A stretch of DNA of 64,000 bases from Climacteris rufus (GCA_013398175.1 VZRZ01000225.1:488525-552524), one strand, 5' to 3'; counted from the first letter of the stretch, positions 35,561 to 49,500 are shown. Notes: generated by a model from the sequence alone, not told the origin. Numbers and translations: made by a program.

Positions 35561-35695
35561 AAAGTAAAATTAAATTTTAAATAAACTAATTAAATATTAA
35601 AGTAAAAAAAAGAAAATTAAATACATGCAATTTCATATAAAAATAATTTTAAATTATTTTAAAATTTTATTAGAAATAAATAAAAAGGGGAGCAT
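35561..35695. repeat. AT-rich island
   Basis: About 135 bp made almost entirely of A and T, with interleaved AAATTTTAAAT, ATTTTAAATTATTTTAAAAT and AATAAATAAA motifs. No coding or transposon signature. Confidence 0.8.
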
Positions 35696-37262
35696 ACTTT
35701 ACATGAAAAACTTAGTTGCTTCTGAATAATACTTTCTTAAATCAAATAATCACCAGTCAGAAAAAAATAAAATGGCTTTGTCTCAAAGATGATAGGACAT
35801 TGCCAAAACATTTTCTCTCATTTTCTTCAGAGAAAGCACTTTTCAGAAAGTGAGGTCTTTTTCTAGCCTTATGTCCTAATAAAAGGTGCTGTGTGCTGAG
35901 AGAGCATTGCTCTGTTAGAGCATCTTTGACAGGACGCATCATGGCATTCTTTCTACAGCTGTGAGTGACTGCAGCAGTTGTGCCAGGATAAATACACATA
36001 TCCATACATAAAATGCACTCACAAATGTAGCAAGAAACAAAGCAGTGCTTTGGGTTTTTGAAGATTCATTTGCCCAGAAGCCTAAAGCCCACCGTGTGCA
36101 GCAGTGTAGCAATTCTTTAAGACAAGAAATGGATGCAGCCCAAAGCACAAAAAATGCCTTTTATGTGTTAAGTGTTGCTAATTGAAACAATTTGCCATGC
36201 TTCATTTATGTTGATGAAACAACATGCCAGAAGGTTCCAAGCCCCTGTAAAAGGACTGCTCCTTCCTCCAGGCTGAATCAGTTCTCCATGCCAGAATTCC
36301 TCAGTTTCAAAGAACATCACTAAGTTGGATGCAGAAAGCCATTTATACTCAAGGAATAAATCCTATAATGTTTGTTTTGTTTCCAGCTTCAAAGTCTCTG
36401 GGGAGGCAGATTTGCTCCCACCCTTGTGCACATCAGGGTCCACAGTTAGATGCTGGCTGGTGAAGATGTGCACATGGATGAGTGATACCCTGTGTTTTGC
36501 TTTCTCCTTGCCCCCCAAAAAAGAAACAGTCACACATTCAACGCATCCTCTGTCACACTCACAGGTATCCCAGGGTAGTTTCTTCAGAGTAACTTGGTTT
36601 TTTTCCCACCCCCAGGGTCAAGGAGTTGAAGTCTCACTGTTAGTCTGGTGTCAACAACAAAAATTACTTTCTCATCTGCTACTGGTGCTCTACAAATTTT
36701 GCTGTAATTCAAAAAGCTAGCAGCTTGGCTTTTGATTTATCTGAAAACTGAACTAGACTATTCACAAGCATGCTTAAAAACAAAGAAATTATTGAGTACT
36801 TTGATGGCTTGAGATTGTCCAAACCTTACAAATTCAAGCCCAAGAAGCAAGAGGTATTTTTTCAGCTTTGCTAGTCTGGTTTGGGCAACAAAACCCTGAG
36901 CTTCTCTTTGCCCTTCAAAAGCAAATTACATCTGGGCCAGGAGTTTCAGAACTGCTGTCCTCCTATGGACCCCCCCTTTCAATTAATGGTTAACTAGACT
37001 TAGAAATTTTCATTTTTAGATTAAGACCACGGCCAGGATGGCACAATTGCAGTAAAGAAACACATGATAAGCCCTTGCATTTACATTCATATTAGGGGGT
37101 GGAGAGGGCCTGGGGACTGGATGATCCTCGCTTGAGTTTCCCATGCCTTCCAAGAGTAGATCTGACTAATTCAGCCTAGGATCCAGTCCTTGCAAAGACT
37201 GGGATGCTCAGCAGTCAGGATTTCAAACATAATCTTCTATGTGCATTAAACTTGCCCCCAAA

Positions 37263-37292
37263 TAAATAAACAAACCAACCAACCAACCAAAA
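37263..37292. repeat. AAAT / AACC microsatellite
   Basis: Short run of AATA units followed by four to five AACC units (aaccaaccaaccaacc). Confidence 0.85.
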
Positions 37293-37788
37293 GAGCAATA
37301 AGTATGTACTGATTCCATGAGCTTGTGTTTAGAACAAAATGGGCTTCACACATTTTCATGAGGGTCTGCTGGGCTGAAGGACTAGTCATAAAATGTACTA
37401 TTATCCCTGAAAAGAAATTGATTTTGAATTCAATTGTATGTGTCAGTTGAGCATGAATAAATTAAAAACATCTTGACCCTACCCAGAAGCCACAGAACTA
37501 TTTTTATATGAAAGTTCCAATATTTTACAACCATTCTTCTCAGTGATCTAAACACATGCTTTTAAAAACAGTAATTAACAGCACATCACTGGCTAGACAA
37601 GAAAAAGGATACACACAGTCAGCAGTTTATTATCCCAGGAAACTGGATGCTCTAGAAACCCATTTCTGTTGTCTAGTGTGATGGCATAGCTACCAACAGT
37701 CAGACATCAAAATACGTCAGCCTGAGTTCACACACACACAGACAAAAAAGAGACACACTAGTTACTCCAGTTGGCAGTAGCATTATAA

Positions 37789-40063
37789 TTTATTTATTAA
37801 AAAAAAAATTGTCACAACTTCTCTTAATGAAAAGCAAACTGAAACCTGTGCCTGCGCTCTTACTCCAAACATACCAAAATAAGCACAGTGAAAGTCAACC
37901 TTGGACTGGAGACATCTTATGTTGCCACAGCAAAAGCTGAGTTAAAATAGAAGAAATAAAAGTATCAGTCAACAAGAATCATATGCTCAAAGATCAAGAG
38001 GTTGTGAGCAAAAGCCTGACCTCCATTACATTTTCTTCAGTTGGTCAGAAGGAACATGAACTAAAAATTCCATCTAAGCAATTGGAGAAATCAAGCTGGA
38101 GGGATGATAAAGTCTTGAATTTCTCTTACAGACTTATTACTTTTCAATAAAACAGAAGTGAGGAACACTGACCAGACAAATGCTCAGCTGGACTACTCTG
38201 ATAAAAAATGTATTTTGGCAATTCAGTCACCTGAGAAAAACAAATACCACTATTTCAGAAATCTTTTAAAGTTCTCCAATGACATTAAAACAATCCAGTA
38301 CACTTTGAAATACATGATCCCAGTAAGTAGCCAGAGATCTAGGAATACACATTTCTGTGTTAAAAGTGATAAAAATGAGCAGGAAGATACCTGAAACAAT
38401 TAAAAGGCACTTTTAGCTGGCACGTGTTTTGATACATGCTACACAAAACTGCATCAGATATGACCTTATGCTGAATCTTGCAGTGGCCCAAGCAGTATAA
38501 TGTCAAATACACACACTTGACAACATAAACAGCCAACAGGCAATGCCAGCATAGTTAATACAGGAAGAAATCCACACTTTTACTTAATGTAAACATTAAG
38601 GTTTCTAATAAAGACATCTTAATTTTAAATATTACATGTTTAATATTATTGCATGCAACACTTGCCTAGAAGTTTTATGGTCACACCTCTGTGTATCAGT
38701 AGGCAAGAAAGTCATGGCAAGATGTTTGGAGATAAATTCTCCAGTCATTGAGTCTAGTGCTGCACACAAAATAACAAACATCCTCAGTAAACTGCACACC
38801 TGGACAAGACAGATGTTTGTACATACAAGGCAATTTCATTCACACACCCACAAAGATCTGGCCCTCACATTGTAAAAGGCACAGAAACTGGGGGGGCCTG
38901 CTAACTACAGCACTTTAAATGAGACTTATGATTCCCCTGATTTCAAGAGGTGTCTTTCAGGGCAGCTAAAACAACTGAAGTCTAAGTTCTGTCAGAAATC
39001 AAGAACTGTTCCCACCATCACTTCAACATGGGTGCTAAATTCAGACTGACACACAAAAAAAGTAATTTAAAACATCTCAGCTTTGCTTATGGATTCACTC
39101 TCACTCTTTGCATTTCAGAGCAATCACCTGCTGGAAACAATTTTTTTTACCCTGTTTTTTAATCTTTAGTAGTAACAGGTGAAGTGAAAAGAATTAGTAA
39201 ACAGCTGAATGACCACAGCATTATTTCTTCACTGAATCCTTGCTCTCACTGGAACCAAAAGTGCAAGGCATTAGTAAAATGTGAATGTCACAGGCACCTG
39301 AAGAGAAGCACAAATTGGTTTAGACTTTCGAAAATGTTTTGTAAAAGAGCAAAGAAAATAGTCTTTGGCGTAAGCTTATGTGGTGCAATCCAAGTATAAT
39401 AACATCACCTGAAAATAAGGGAAAATCCATAACTTACCCTCTGAAGGAGAAGAGCTCCAGTGACCACACTGATATACAGGCACGGAGCGCTCCCAGGGGG
39501 CATTTGTGTTCTTTCACTACATTTCCACAGCCACTAGCATGCTAAATATGATGAATTTCCAAGCTGCAAGTGGAGGAAAGGACAGTGTCCCCACCTTTGC
39601 TCAGATATTACAGATTGCTTAGATATGTGCAACCTGGAGCTGCCTTGAGACAGTGATGCAGTCTGCATCTTCTACGACTCACCAGCCAACACTTAAACAA
39701 ATAATGACTTGTGAGGGGAGGAAATACTGGACAGAACACTCTCCCCACTATCAATGGCCACGGTTTTAAGCTGGTGGTTAGTAATTAACTTTCCTAATGC
39801 CTTTACAGTAAAAGGCAGAAGTATACCTTTGGCACCTGTTTCACAACCAGTCCTGCACTGTCTGGACTGGCATTGAGTTTGCTAGGTGTTCACTTTAAAA
39901 CTGAAAGCTATCAACAGCTGAAGTTTAAAAAAACAAACAGAAAAAGCAACTGAAAACACACAAAATAAAACAAAACGTCAAAACATATTTTAAAATGACA
40001 CTCCTCTGCAGTGCTTTTTCTCCTAGGCCACTGTCCTTACACCTGTGTTTCCACAGGAAACTG
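37789..40063 (-). other. CDCP1: probable CDCP1 3'UTR
   Basis: On the minus strand, overlapping AATAAA hexamers (AATAAATAAA) at 37789-37798 are the first canonical signals downstream of the stop, implying a 3'UTR of about 2.3 kb. A long 3'UTR is usual for mammalian CDCP1. No recognised repeat interrupts the stretch. Confidence 0.55.
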
Positions 40064-40523
40064 CTATACCTGGCACTCCACTAAACCATCCTGCTCATTA
40101 CTTTCCAGCAAGGGCACATTTGTATCTCCCTTATCCTTTCCATTTGCATCTCCATTGTCCTGCAGTTGCCCTGATTTCTGATGAGCAAATGTGTAGGTGT
40201 CATGGTCTGTGTCCATCAGGGCTGGAGGTTCCTCCTCAGTGTTAGAAGAGCGTTTGGTGTCTTTTCTGAAGGAGAAGGGAGGTGGAGAAGGTGGCAAGCT
40301 GCCAATGGGTCCATCAAAAGGCCTGTACACATCAACTTCTGGAGTGAGTGAGCCATTGGACTCCTTCAGCAAGTGCCCATAGACCACAGCATCATCAATA
40401 ACTGCATAGACATGAGACTCGTTGTTTTGCCTCCCTTTTGTGAATAAGCCTTTTTTCCCAGGCATCTGAGTGTTCACGTTAGAATTGTACACTCCCACCA
40501 TGGGATTCTGCGTTTTCTTCTTC
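40064..40523 (-). CDS. CDCP1: CDCP1 coding exon 9 (cytoplasmic tail)
   Basis: Acceptor ctgtaacag, stop TAG at 40066-40064. It encodes residues 692-844. Tyrosine contexts GVYNSN, HVYAVI, VVYGHL, DVYRPF and DTYTFA correspond to human Y707, Y734, Y743, Y762 and Y806. PPSPPP follows the fourth; the tail ends VPLLESNEQDGLVECQV. Confidence 0.96.
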
Positions 40524-43500
40524 CTGTTACAGAGTTGAAATTGTTAACAGGTCAAAAACAACTTGTCTGGTGTGTCTGAACTCAATAACAACAGCTTCTG
40601 TTTACTCATCTCAGCCACAGTGTCAGGCAGCCTACCTGGATTAAAGGCTTTTCTTGCAATTTGGGGAAAAGTAACTCCTGAGACTAGACATGCTTTTCTA
40701 ACAGAGCAGAAAATAACTTCACTCCGTTTGGTCACCCACTGCTGCTCTGGTGACCCTGAAGTTTGCAAGATTAACTCCAATGGCTTTCCAGGCACTGGGG
40801 TCCTGGCTGTGCAGTCTACCGAGTCCCACAACATCCACTGACATTAATAAGACTCAGAGATGACTAGATTCTCCCAAAAACAAGGTCGAGTGTTACAGAA
40901 GACAAGACAGAGGGTCAAAATGAAAGTCAAATGAACTTTTCTTGGTTATGCTTTCCTGAGTGACAGTCTCTAAATTGGAAAGAACAAAGGCTGAATTGAG
41001 GACTGCTAAGCCTGTATTTGTAAATTCTTTCCTGTGTGACAGGGAAATGAGCTCATGACTGCTCTAGTCACCCTACTGCATAAATTCATCTAGTCACCCT
41101 ACTGCTCTACAGCTTCAGGATCTAACCACCTCAACAGCACTGAGCATACATGTATCAGAAAGCTATCAGTGATTTCTGCCTGTCTGAGTAACACCATGGA
41201 TGTAAGATTAGAATAACCTAGTTCTCTCCCCAAGGGCTCATCCCATAGGAAAATGCTCCCACTTGATGTACAAACTCCAGAAGTTGCTGGAGGCTGTATG
41301 GACGAAAGAAAGCTCTTGGTATACCTGGGTAAGTTTACAGCCTGTTTGAACAAAGTCTTGAATAGAGTCAGACATGCAACAGCCACATTCACTGGGATTT
41401 CACGTAACAGGGACTGCTGATGAAGTCCAACCAACACCTTACAGTACAGCCAAAAGCCTGTATTTGGCCAAGGTAAGCAGTGCTCTGCAGGCTGAAGTAA
41501 CATGACTCCAGTAATGCTGCTCTGCTCTTGAAGTTACTCAGTTTAGAATAAAGAAGCATTCCTGGGGTCACACTACTTCCACCACCATTGCCTTCCTTAT
41601 TCTTTAGACCCTGGTTCAAGCTATCTACACCAACACATGGAACATAGGGCCCAAAAGCTCTCCCAAATGCCTTCTTGAACTCCTAAGTTATACATGCTGA
41701 ATTATGAACTTACTTTTTCTTAACACAGCACACAGTCAGTCCAATCGCTGTGAGAACTCCAGCTCCAGCCACCACAGCAAGAATGATTCCTAGGTCTGCA
41801 AACAGACAAGGTACCAGGACACTGAGCAAAAGAAAGAACACTCAGCTTTCTCCTGAAATCTGTCTGGGTTTGAACCCCCTCAGGAGTTTCTAAGCACATC
41901 AGCTGCAGAGCAGGAGTTCCCAAGCCATGCTTGCCTCAGGGCAACACAAGCCATTCCCAAGAGGTTGGAGACCAAGCAACAACAAACTCCTGCTGCTGGC
42001 AGTGGAGCACAACCAAAAAACCCAACCAACCACCCACCTCCAAGAGTCTGATACTGCTCATGCACTGCTAAACTCACCTACAGCATCTCACACCTCTGGC
42101 TGAATAGGCAAGGAAGAGATGAAAGCACAGAAAGAAACAGAGAAGGATTCAAAAGAAGAAACAGTGACACTTCAACAGCATCCCCTCAAAAATATCCTTT
42201 CCTCTGAAATACACAGGTTGTGCTGATCTGGGGTTTTCTAGGAGTCATAAAATTGATTAGGAAAGTCCACACATGACCAAAGAAAAATGCCATATGTTTT
42301 AAAAGATGTATAAATTACCAAAAAAAAAAAAAAAAGATGAAAAAATTAGAAATCAATTTGAGACTGTTTCAGCCCTGGCCTATGTATCCAGTACTTCTAC
42401 AGACAGCAGATACCCACAGGGAAAGAGAAAGTGCAAATGTGAAGCAAATTTACATAAGTAAAGCCCACTCTAAAAATGCCCCCTCACCATTTTCTTTTTT
42501 TTTAACTGTTTATGTTTCAGGCACATGAAAGGGAACAAGAAAGCAGAATTAGCTGTTAGCAGTCAGGGCCCACCCTCCACTAAATGGTCAGACCAGTCCC
42601 AGGGATGATTTTTTGCTCATATAAACATTGAGACTAAGTGAACTGCTAACATGACACGAGGACTACTTGGATGAATAAGTTTGCATAATCAAATCCCAAG
42701 TTGTTCACCAGGTCTGTGACCTTGGAAGGGAAAAACATCACTCGATCTTATTATACATTCTGTGCGTTATCTCCAATTTAAAAAGCTAAATTAAAATTAA
42801 AAAAGAATTAAATCTAGTCTTAGTAGCCCTGTTCCCTGCAATCCCCTGTGTCAATAAAAGAAAACCCAGAAACGCAACCCCTGCTCCCCAAAAAACACTA
42901 GCACATTAAAACCCTTCCTTCCTCCCCGGCTTCTAGAAGTATCCAGCTGAAGTTTTTGAGGGACAGACATTTTCAAAGGCAGGAATGTCACAAATTGCCC
43001 GCGTACAAGAACCACCATCCATTACCATTACCCCAAGGGTAAGCAAAGAAACAAGCAGAAACCAAATCACCACAACATCACGGGACTCACCGATCTGCTT
43101 GACAGCAAAAGTCACCCAGAACTGCAAGGTCAGCTGTGTCCTGTCCACGGGCTTGCAGTTGGAGACGTTGACCCAGAAGTGGCGGGCCATGCTGCGGGGC
43201 TGGGGCAGGAGCTCATCCTCACGGCGCACAGTCTCCTCGGCGCCCGCCGCCTCCTCCTTGATGTTGAGGTAGGCGCGGCCCGTCTCACACACGACGCCCA
43301 TGCGCTCCTTGGAGAAGGCCAGGCGGGCGCTGTGCCCGCTGGGCACCAGCATGAACCAGGAGATGGAAACGTAAGGAGGCAAACCGTAGGGCCAGTTGGG
43401 AGTCTGCAGGTAAACCTTAGCTTTTGGGTTTGGACTCACAGTGAAAGTGCACTCGTCTGCAGCAAAGGAAAAGAACAACAACTTCATTTTGATCATTATC

Positions 43501-46500
43501 GTACCCTCCCACATCACAATAATGAAGTAATTCTAACAATTGAGTAATTACCGCAATAAACACAGACATACATGCAGAAATCCCCACAATCAACTATCCA
43601 CTACCTGGAACGCTAAGCTCCTCCTTTCTTCCTTAAATAAGCCACTGTGGCTGACAGAATCTGAGAAATTCTCTCTCCCCACATGAACTATGCAAAACAA
43701 AATAGATAACGCTTGAACATCTGGTGTTTGTTCTGTGACGTTTTTTGACTCAGACTGAGTGTTTTGGAACTGGGCGTTGTGAGGCTTCAGCCTATCAACT
43801 CAGGGGGTTGCTGAACACCTGATGGCTCCTTACCATATATAAAGGGGATATAACAATAAACACGGCCACTGCTGTGACTGCTGCTTTTAACTGGACTGGC
43901 TGTGTGTCTCCTTGCTTGCTTTCTAACGACAAGCCACATCCCTGTTTCTGATTCTAGAGTCTAGTCCTGGAGCCATTGCCAAAGGACTGAACTCTTAATT
44001 TCTGTTTATCCATTTGTGCTTTAATAAGCATATTGAGAGATCTAGCACTGGACAACAAAGTAGTATAAAACCCCCCACCTTACCTTTAATATGTGGCACA
44101 AAAGACATTTTCAGATCCTGATGGACAGACTCATTGATGAATCCTTTACCAAATGTTTTTAAGGATATGGTGATATTATTCCTCATCTGAATCTTTTCAA
44201 TGGATCCACCAGGACAGAATACACCAACATTCAGCTCCGTCTCTGGGGTGGCACTAACAATGCTGTAACTGTAGCTCGTGTTGCACCTCTGCTCTGGGAC
44301 GTGTTGCTGAAGTTTCAAGGACGGAGAGGTAATTTCTATGTTGATCAGGTCGGGAGCCAAGAGCTTCCAAATAAACTTATGGAGTCGAATTGGCAATTGG
44401 GTAACAGCCTTGGGCACTGAAAGGGAATGGATCTTCCTCTGACACCACCGAACATCCACACAGACTGCAATCACAAAAACAAGTCTCAGGGGTTGGGTAT
44501 TTCTTGCAGAGAAAATATCTAGGCACACACAGAGTACTGTCAGGTTTGGGCTACAGACCCATATAAGCATCTACCTGAGAAAATATCCTCTGTTAGCAAC
44601 ATTTACCCAAACATGTATTGTTTGTATTTAAAGAGCTTTCCTTAACATGGTGCAAGACACCAAAGAAACAAACAGATACAAATATATTCAAAATCACTCA
44701 CTCAAAATACTTTCTCTAAGTCACTTGATGACCGGGACACTGTTGCAGACTAGTCAAGGTTCAGATATAATTTAAAGTATCTTTCTCTACCTGTAGCTGA
44801 AAGCATTTGGGAAAATCCTACACCAAAGGGACACAAAAGCAGCCCAGGATGCACTCCTGATGGTAACACCTTGGCCCTGCATTTTCATGGGAAGATTTAT
44901 GCCTCTCTGATGCTGTTTCCATAATTTGCAGTTTTCAGTGAGAAGACTCTTAGGTGACTTCTGTCCCTTCCCTTCTAAGAAGAGCTATAATTTTCTGTTC
45001 TTAAAGGCAGAATGATGTACTGAACAGGGTCACCTCCAGATTCACTGTACCCATCACCCAACTGGCCACCACCTGGTTTCCAACCTCAATCCATCTAAAG
45101 CCCAAGTTAGGAAGAAGGTTTGGCTGACCCCTGGGGAAAAACATGCAAAAAGCATTCCCTAGGAAACAATGTTAAGCCACTTTTGTCATACTTATGGTTT
45201 TTTCAGCTGTGATCCTCAGCCAGGACAGGTCCTTGCACAGAAAGGAGATCCTGTAGACAGCACCAGAGGCTAAAGTCAAGACCCGGTCACAGGTGCGAGG
45301 ATCCTTGCAGATCAGGCAGATGGGCTCCGACACCAGGGGGACGTGGCTGGGCCACCCTTCCAAGTGTATTGTCACAGTCATGTTCTTCTCCTTGCTCAGG
45401 TCGACCAAGTGGGTGACATCTGCAATGAAAAGCACCCCAGAGCAATTACAGGCAAGAAGCACAGTGGGAAGCAGAACTTCCTTGGCCTCTTCTCATCCCA
45501 TTATACAAGCAGCTGTTACGGCAATTACTTGGAATGTCTGAAAGGAGGAAAAATAAGGAAGGATTAAAAAATTCAAGATTATAGCTCACAGTGTAGCTCA
45601 AAAAGATTGACTATCATGTGACAAGATAGATATTAGGGCCATACAACATCCTGTTAACAAGGCTTGTCCCTCTGATGCCAAAGAAAGCAACCTGGTCTAG
45701 TGGAGAGTATCCCTGCCCATGGCTGGGGGGTTTGGAACTAGATAATCTCTAAGGTCCCTTCCATCCCAAACCATTCGATGATTCTATAAAGGATGGTGGG
45801 GGGGGAAAAGCATAGATATATGTTGCCTTGCTCTTTGCTGCTGAAAAATTGTTATCCCATGGTAGCTAGTTTTCAAGGTTATTTTCTGTAAATATGGCCA
45901 TGTTATTGTAACTCTATCTTATCATACACATTCCTTTCTCATGGACACAGACCCTTGATGGACATTTCCTTTGACCACTGTAGTTGAAGGAGGAAGAACT
46001 GATTTCCTCCAATGACTAGTGATTTCTAAAAGGGTATAAAAAATAAAGAAGGTGGGTCTTGTGCCCCTTCCTTCCTTTCCTTTGAACCTGAACACAGCGG
46101 TCTCTGGCTCTACTTTCTGCGCCGTCAGCATCAGATATATATATATATATATACACACACACATACTCTATTACTACTCTTCATTTTCTGGTTTTAGCTT
46201 TAGCTACGGATCTCAAACTCATACACAAGAGGTGAATAAAATAGCTTTCTCCTGTGTGGGAAATTAGGCACACAAAAAGGCAAGTGGTCAAATGGAATTA
46301 CTCAAGTCATTGGCACAAGCAAGCACAGAGCCAGGATTCCTACCATAAATTTGCTCTTTTTTCAGAATGTTTTTCCCCTGCTGCAGCTAAACACAGTGAG
46401 GGTAAGATCAAGAAGTTATTGTGACTGGAAAGAGCTGTATTTTCTTCTTATTTAATGACAAGTACCACAGACAGATGTGGAATACCCAAATGTTTGGGGA

Positions 46501-49500
46501 GCTTTGAGAATATGCAGATACCAATGCATTTTTAATAAGTACAATGTTGCAGATGGCAACCTGAGGGCTGAATTTGAATCTTTGATGGAACTTATGTAAC
46601 TACAAAATCAATCATGAAATCCTATGAAATCCCTAGAGAAACCACTGTTGTCTCTTAAATCCAAAGTGGTTTATTACTTGCATTTCATTCATGAAATGAC
46701 AACCTGTTTTTAATTTTTTAGGAGATTATTGTCTTGTCTACTGGCCATAAATATATTAAAATTCTTCCTGCTTTCCAAAGTAGCAGGGAAATAAAGCTGA
46801 TTAACTGAATATAATGTTTTCATTCTGTCTAGCTTCCAAGATGCAACACAGGATAAACGTAAGCAAACACGATTTTGTTAACAACTATTCTGTGAGGATT
46901 TGCTGTTCACAAATGGAGCCAGGCTAGACAAAGTACAAAGAACTGCAATGGTGAGGTGCTAGACCTGCTCTGGATAGTGACTTAATGGCACAGGCCATTC
47001 AAACTTTGTTCCCTCTGAAATGACTTAGAAAGCCTCTAAGTAGCTCCTGGCACAGTGGCTGTCAAGTGTGGACTTTCCTCCAGCTGCCCTTCTGCAGTGA
47101 GTGCACCTTGATTATTAACCTCCACCTTGAACTGGGGTCAGAGCTAAGAAGTCAGAGGATAAATTACTAATTCCATAGCTCATTACCTAGCCAGGCCTTT
47201 TATTTCTGTTTTTAGATAAATGCTCTAGTATTAAAAGTTCATTGTGCAATCTGAATTTCATGTTAGAAAACAGAAGAAAATTATTTCCTCAGTGTAGAGA
47301 AAGACCACATAAAGAACACGCAAATATGTAGAGAATATTATTAGTGGAATATTACTGACAACTTTAGTGTCTAATGTGACTTCTTCACACCAGATTATGT
47401 TTGGGCTTCTCTAAGCAGCAAAATAAAAGTCAAAGGAAGGAAGAAAGGAAAGAAAGATGCATATTGATCCCATTAGTAATACAGAGACAATTTTACATCT
47501 GTCATTCACCAGTCACCTATCATGACAGCAGGTTTCACCTTGTTAAGTGCAGCTCCTCACCTAGGGAGCAGAAAATGGGGCTCACATTTTAAGAATGATC
47601 TTTAAAATGTTGAATCTTATGTCAGAGAGTAAAATTGTTAAAGGCATTTTTCAATTACATGATTCAAGTGCTGGAAAGGGAAAGGAGTCTCCATTTACTG
47701 GCTACAGTGTAAAATCTACAATGGGACTTAATACTCCATGGCAAATCTCAGCATCACTGCTCGCCTTGCTGCACCGGTGGCTGGTGGTATCCAGGGCAGT
47801 AAAACGGGTCTCAGTGTTGCTTGGCAACCTCCTTAAACTCATAGAGGGACTAAAGTTCAAGGAAAACAGCAAAACAAAGAGCACTTCTCTCCCTTGTGGT
47901 GCTCAGTCTAGATATCTGTAAGCAAAAGCAACAAAAGGTGCAGGCAGGTACTCACTCTCATCGACCTGCGGGTGCTGAACGATGACTTGGAAGAGCAGAC
48001 GAAGGATGCCCGGGCTCTGGGCATCCTGATCACAGCCCTGCAGGGACATGTTGAAACTGCCAGCAATATTGGCAGGCTGGCTGTCGCTCAGCTTGAACAC
48101 CTCTGGGTTGCTGGGGGAGCCAGGGATGTAGTACTCCACCCTTTCTTCCTTCCTTTCGCAGTTGGAGAGGCTGTAGTTGTGGAAAAACACACTTGCTCTC
48201 ATGTTGGAAGGGATCACAAACTGCCACGTCATGAGCTCGTCTTCTGGAAAGCCCAGAGGGTAGTTAGGGGACATCAGGGTGATTGAAGACTCCCCCTTCA
48301 AAATGGATTCAATAATGCATAACCCTAAACCAGGGAGGGAACCAAACATATAAAACAAGTTCCAGTTAATGGAGAGGACACTGGCAGCCCAGAAGCACAG
48401 TATTTTCATTTGACAGTGACATCACCCACTTCACCTACAGATTAGCTTATCACAAAATGCTTAGACTAAAACATATACTTGATTCTTTAGTCTTCAATTA
48501 CACAAAAGAGAAGGAATATATTAATATTGCATTTTCATTTTAGTGGGTTAACCTTTTAAGTATGGGGCAGACAAGCTTTTATCACTGAGAAAGGAAAGAT
48601 CCTAATTCCTACTTTTACATCTGGCTTTGCAAGAGCAAACGTGCAGCCTGATAACTGCTTCTGCTTCACTGGCTTTTGGGAAACAAAAGAGGCAAGCTTT
48701 CATACCAGCATGTAGCTCTCTTTACAAAAACCAAAATCTAACAAAAGTACACCAGCAAAGAGCCTCAAATAGTCATGATAAAACACAAGCGTGAACTGTG
48801 CAGGCTGTGTGAGACACTTCATCCTTGAATGACTCTTGACAGTGAGAAGTTGGGTACATACAGATTATGGTTCTGTCTAGGACTCCAGTGATGATCTGCA
48901 ACTTCGAGGAGTGCCAGGAATTATAAAACATTTGTATTCTAGAAGCTCAAATCTGGACCAGGTTTCTCTTATAACTGATAGCAACAACACCAGAATTCCA
49001 AGTACAGAGCAAGATTTGCCATGAGATCACAAACCCACTGACTGCTTTATAATATTCCAGGCAAGTACAGAGCAAGATCTGCCATGAGATCACAAACCCA
49101 CTGACTGCTTTATAATATTCCAGGTATTTTAGGAAGATTATTACACAATATTTTATGTTACCATGCAGGTTGAAACAGATGAATGTGTTTAAGCAGCCTC
49201 ATGTGCTTCCCAGGCACTCCTTCATCCTTTCCCACACTCCTCTCCTGAAGAGAAGCATTGGTTTGAGGCTCCAGAAGTTAAAGAAACTTCATTTAAAAAT
49301 AAGGATGCCCACTACTACACACTGCAACCAGCAAAGAACTCTCTGGCTCATTCTATTTATACCTAGCTGAATGCACAAAAACAAGAAAGCACAAATGTTT
49401 AAGTTTTAGGAAGTTTAAAGAGATTTTAAATTATTAATGTGCACCAAAAGCAGCAACAGATTAGTTTCATAATTAACAACAGACCAAACTAAGATATTTT

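Larger units (their letters stand above)
26753..37788. other. CLEC3B-CDCP1 convergent intergenic spacer
   Basis: About 11 kb between two genes transcribed toward each other. It contains a CR1 fragment, one solo LTR, a 24-A homopolymer and an AT-rich island, each listed separately. Open frames up to 175 codons (26550-27077, minus; 27249-27707, minus) lack recognisable domains. Confidence 0.6.
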
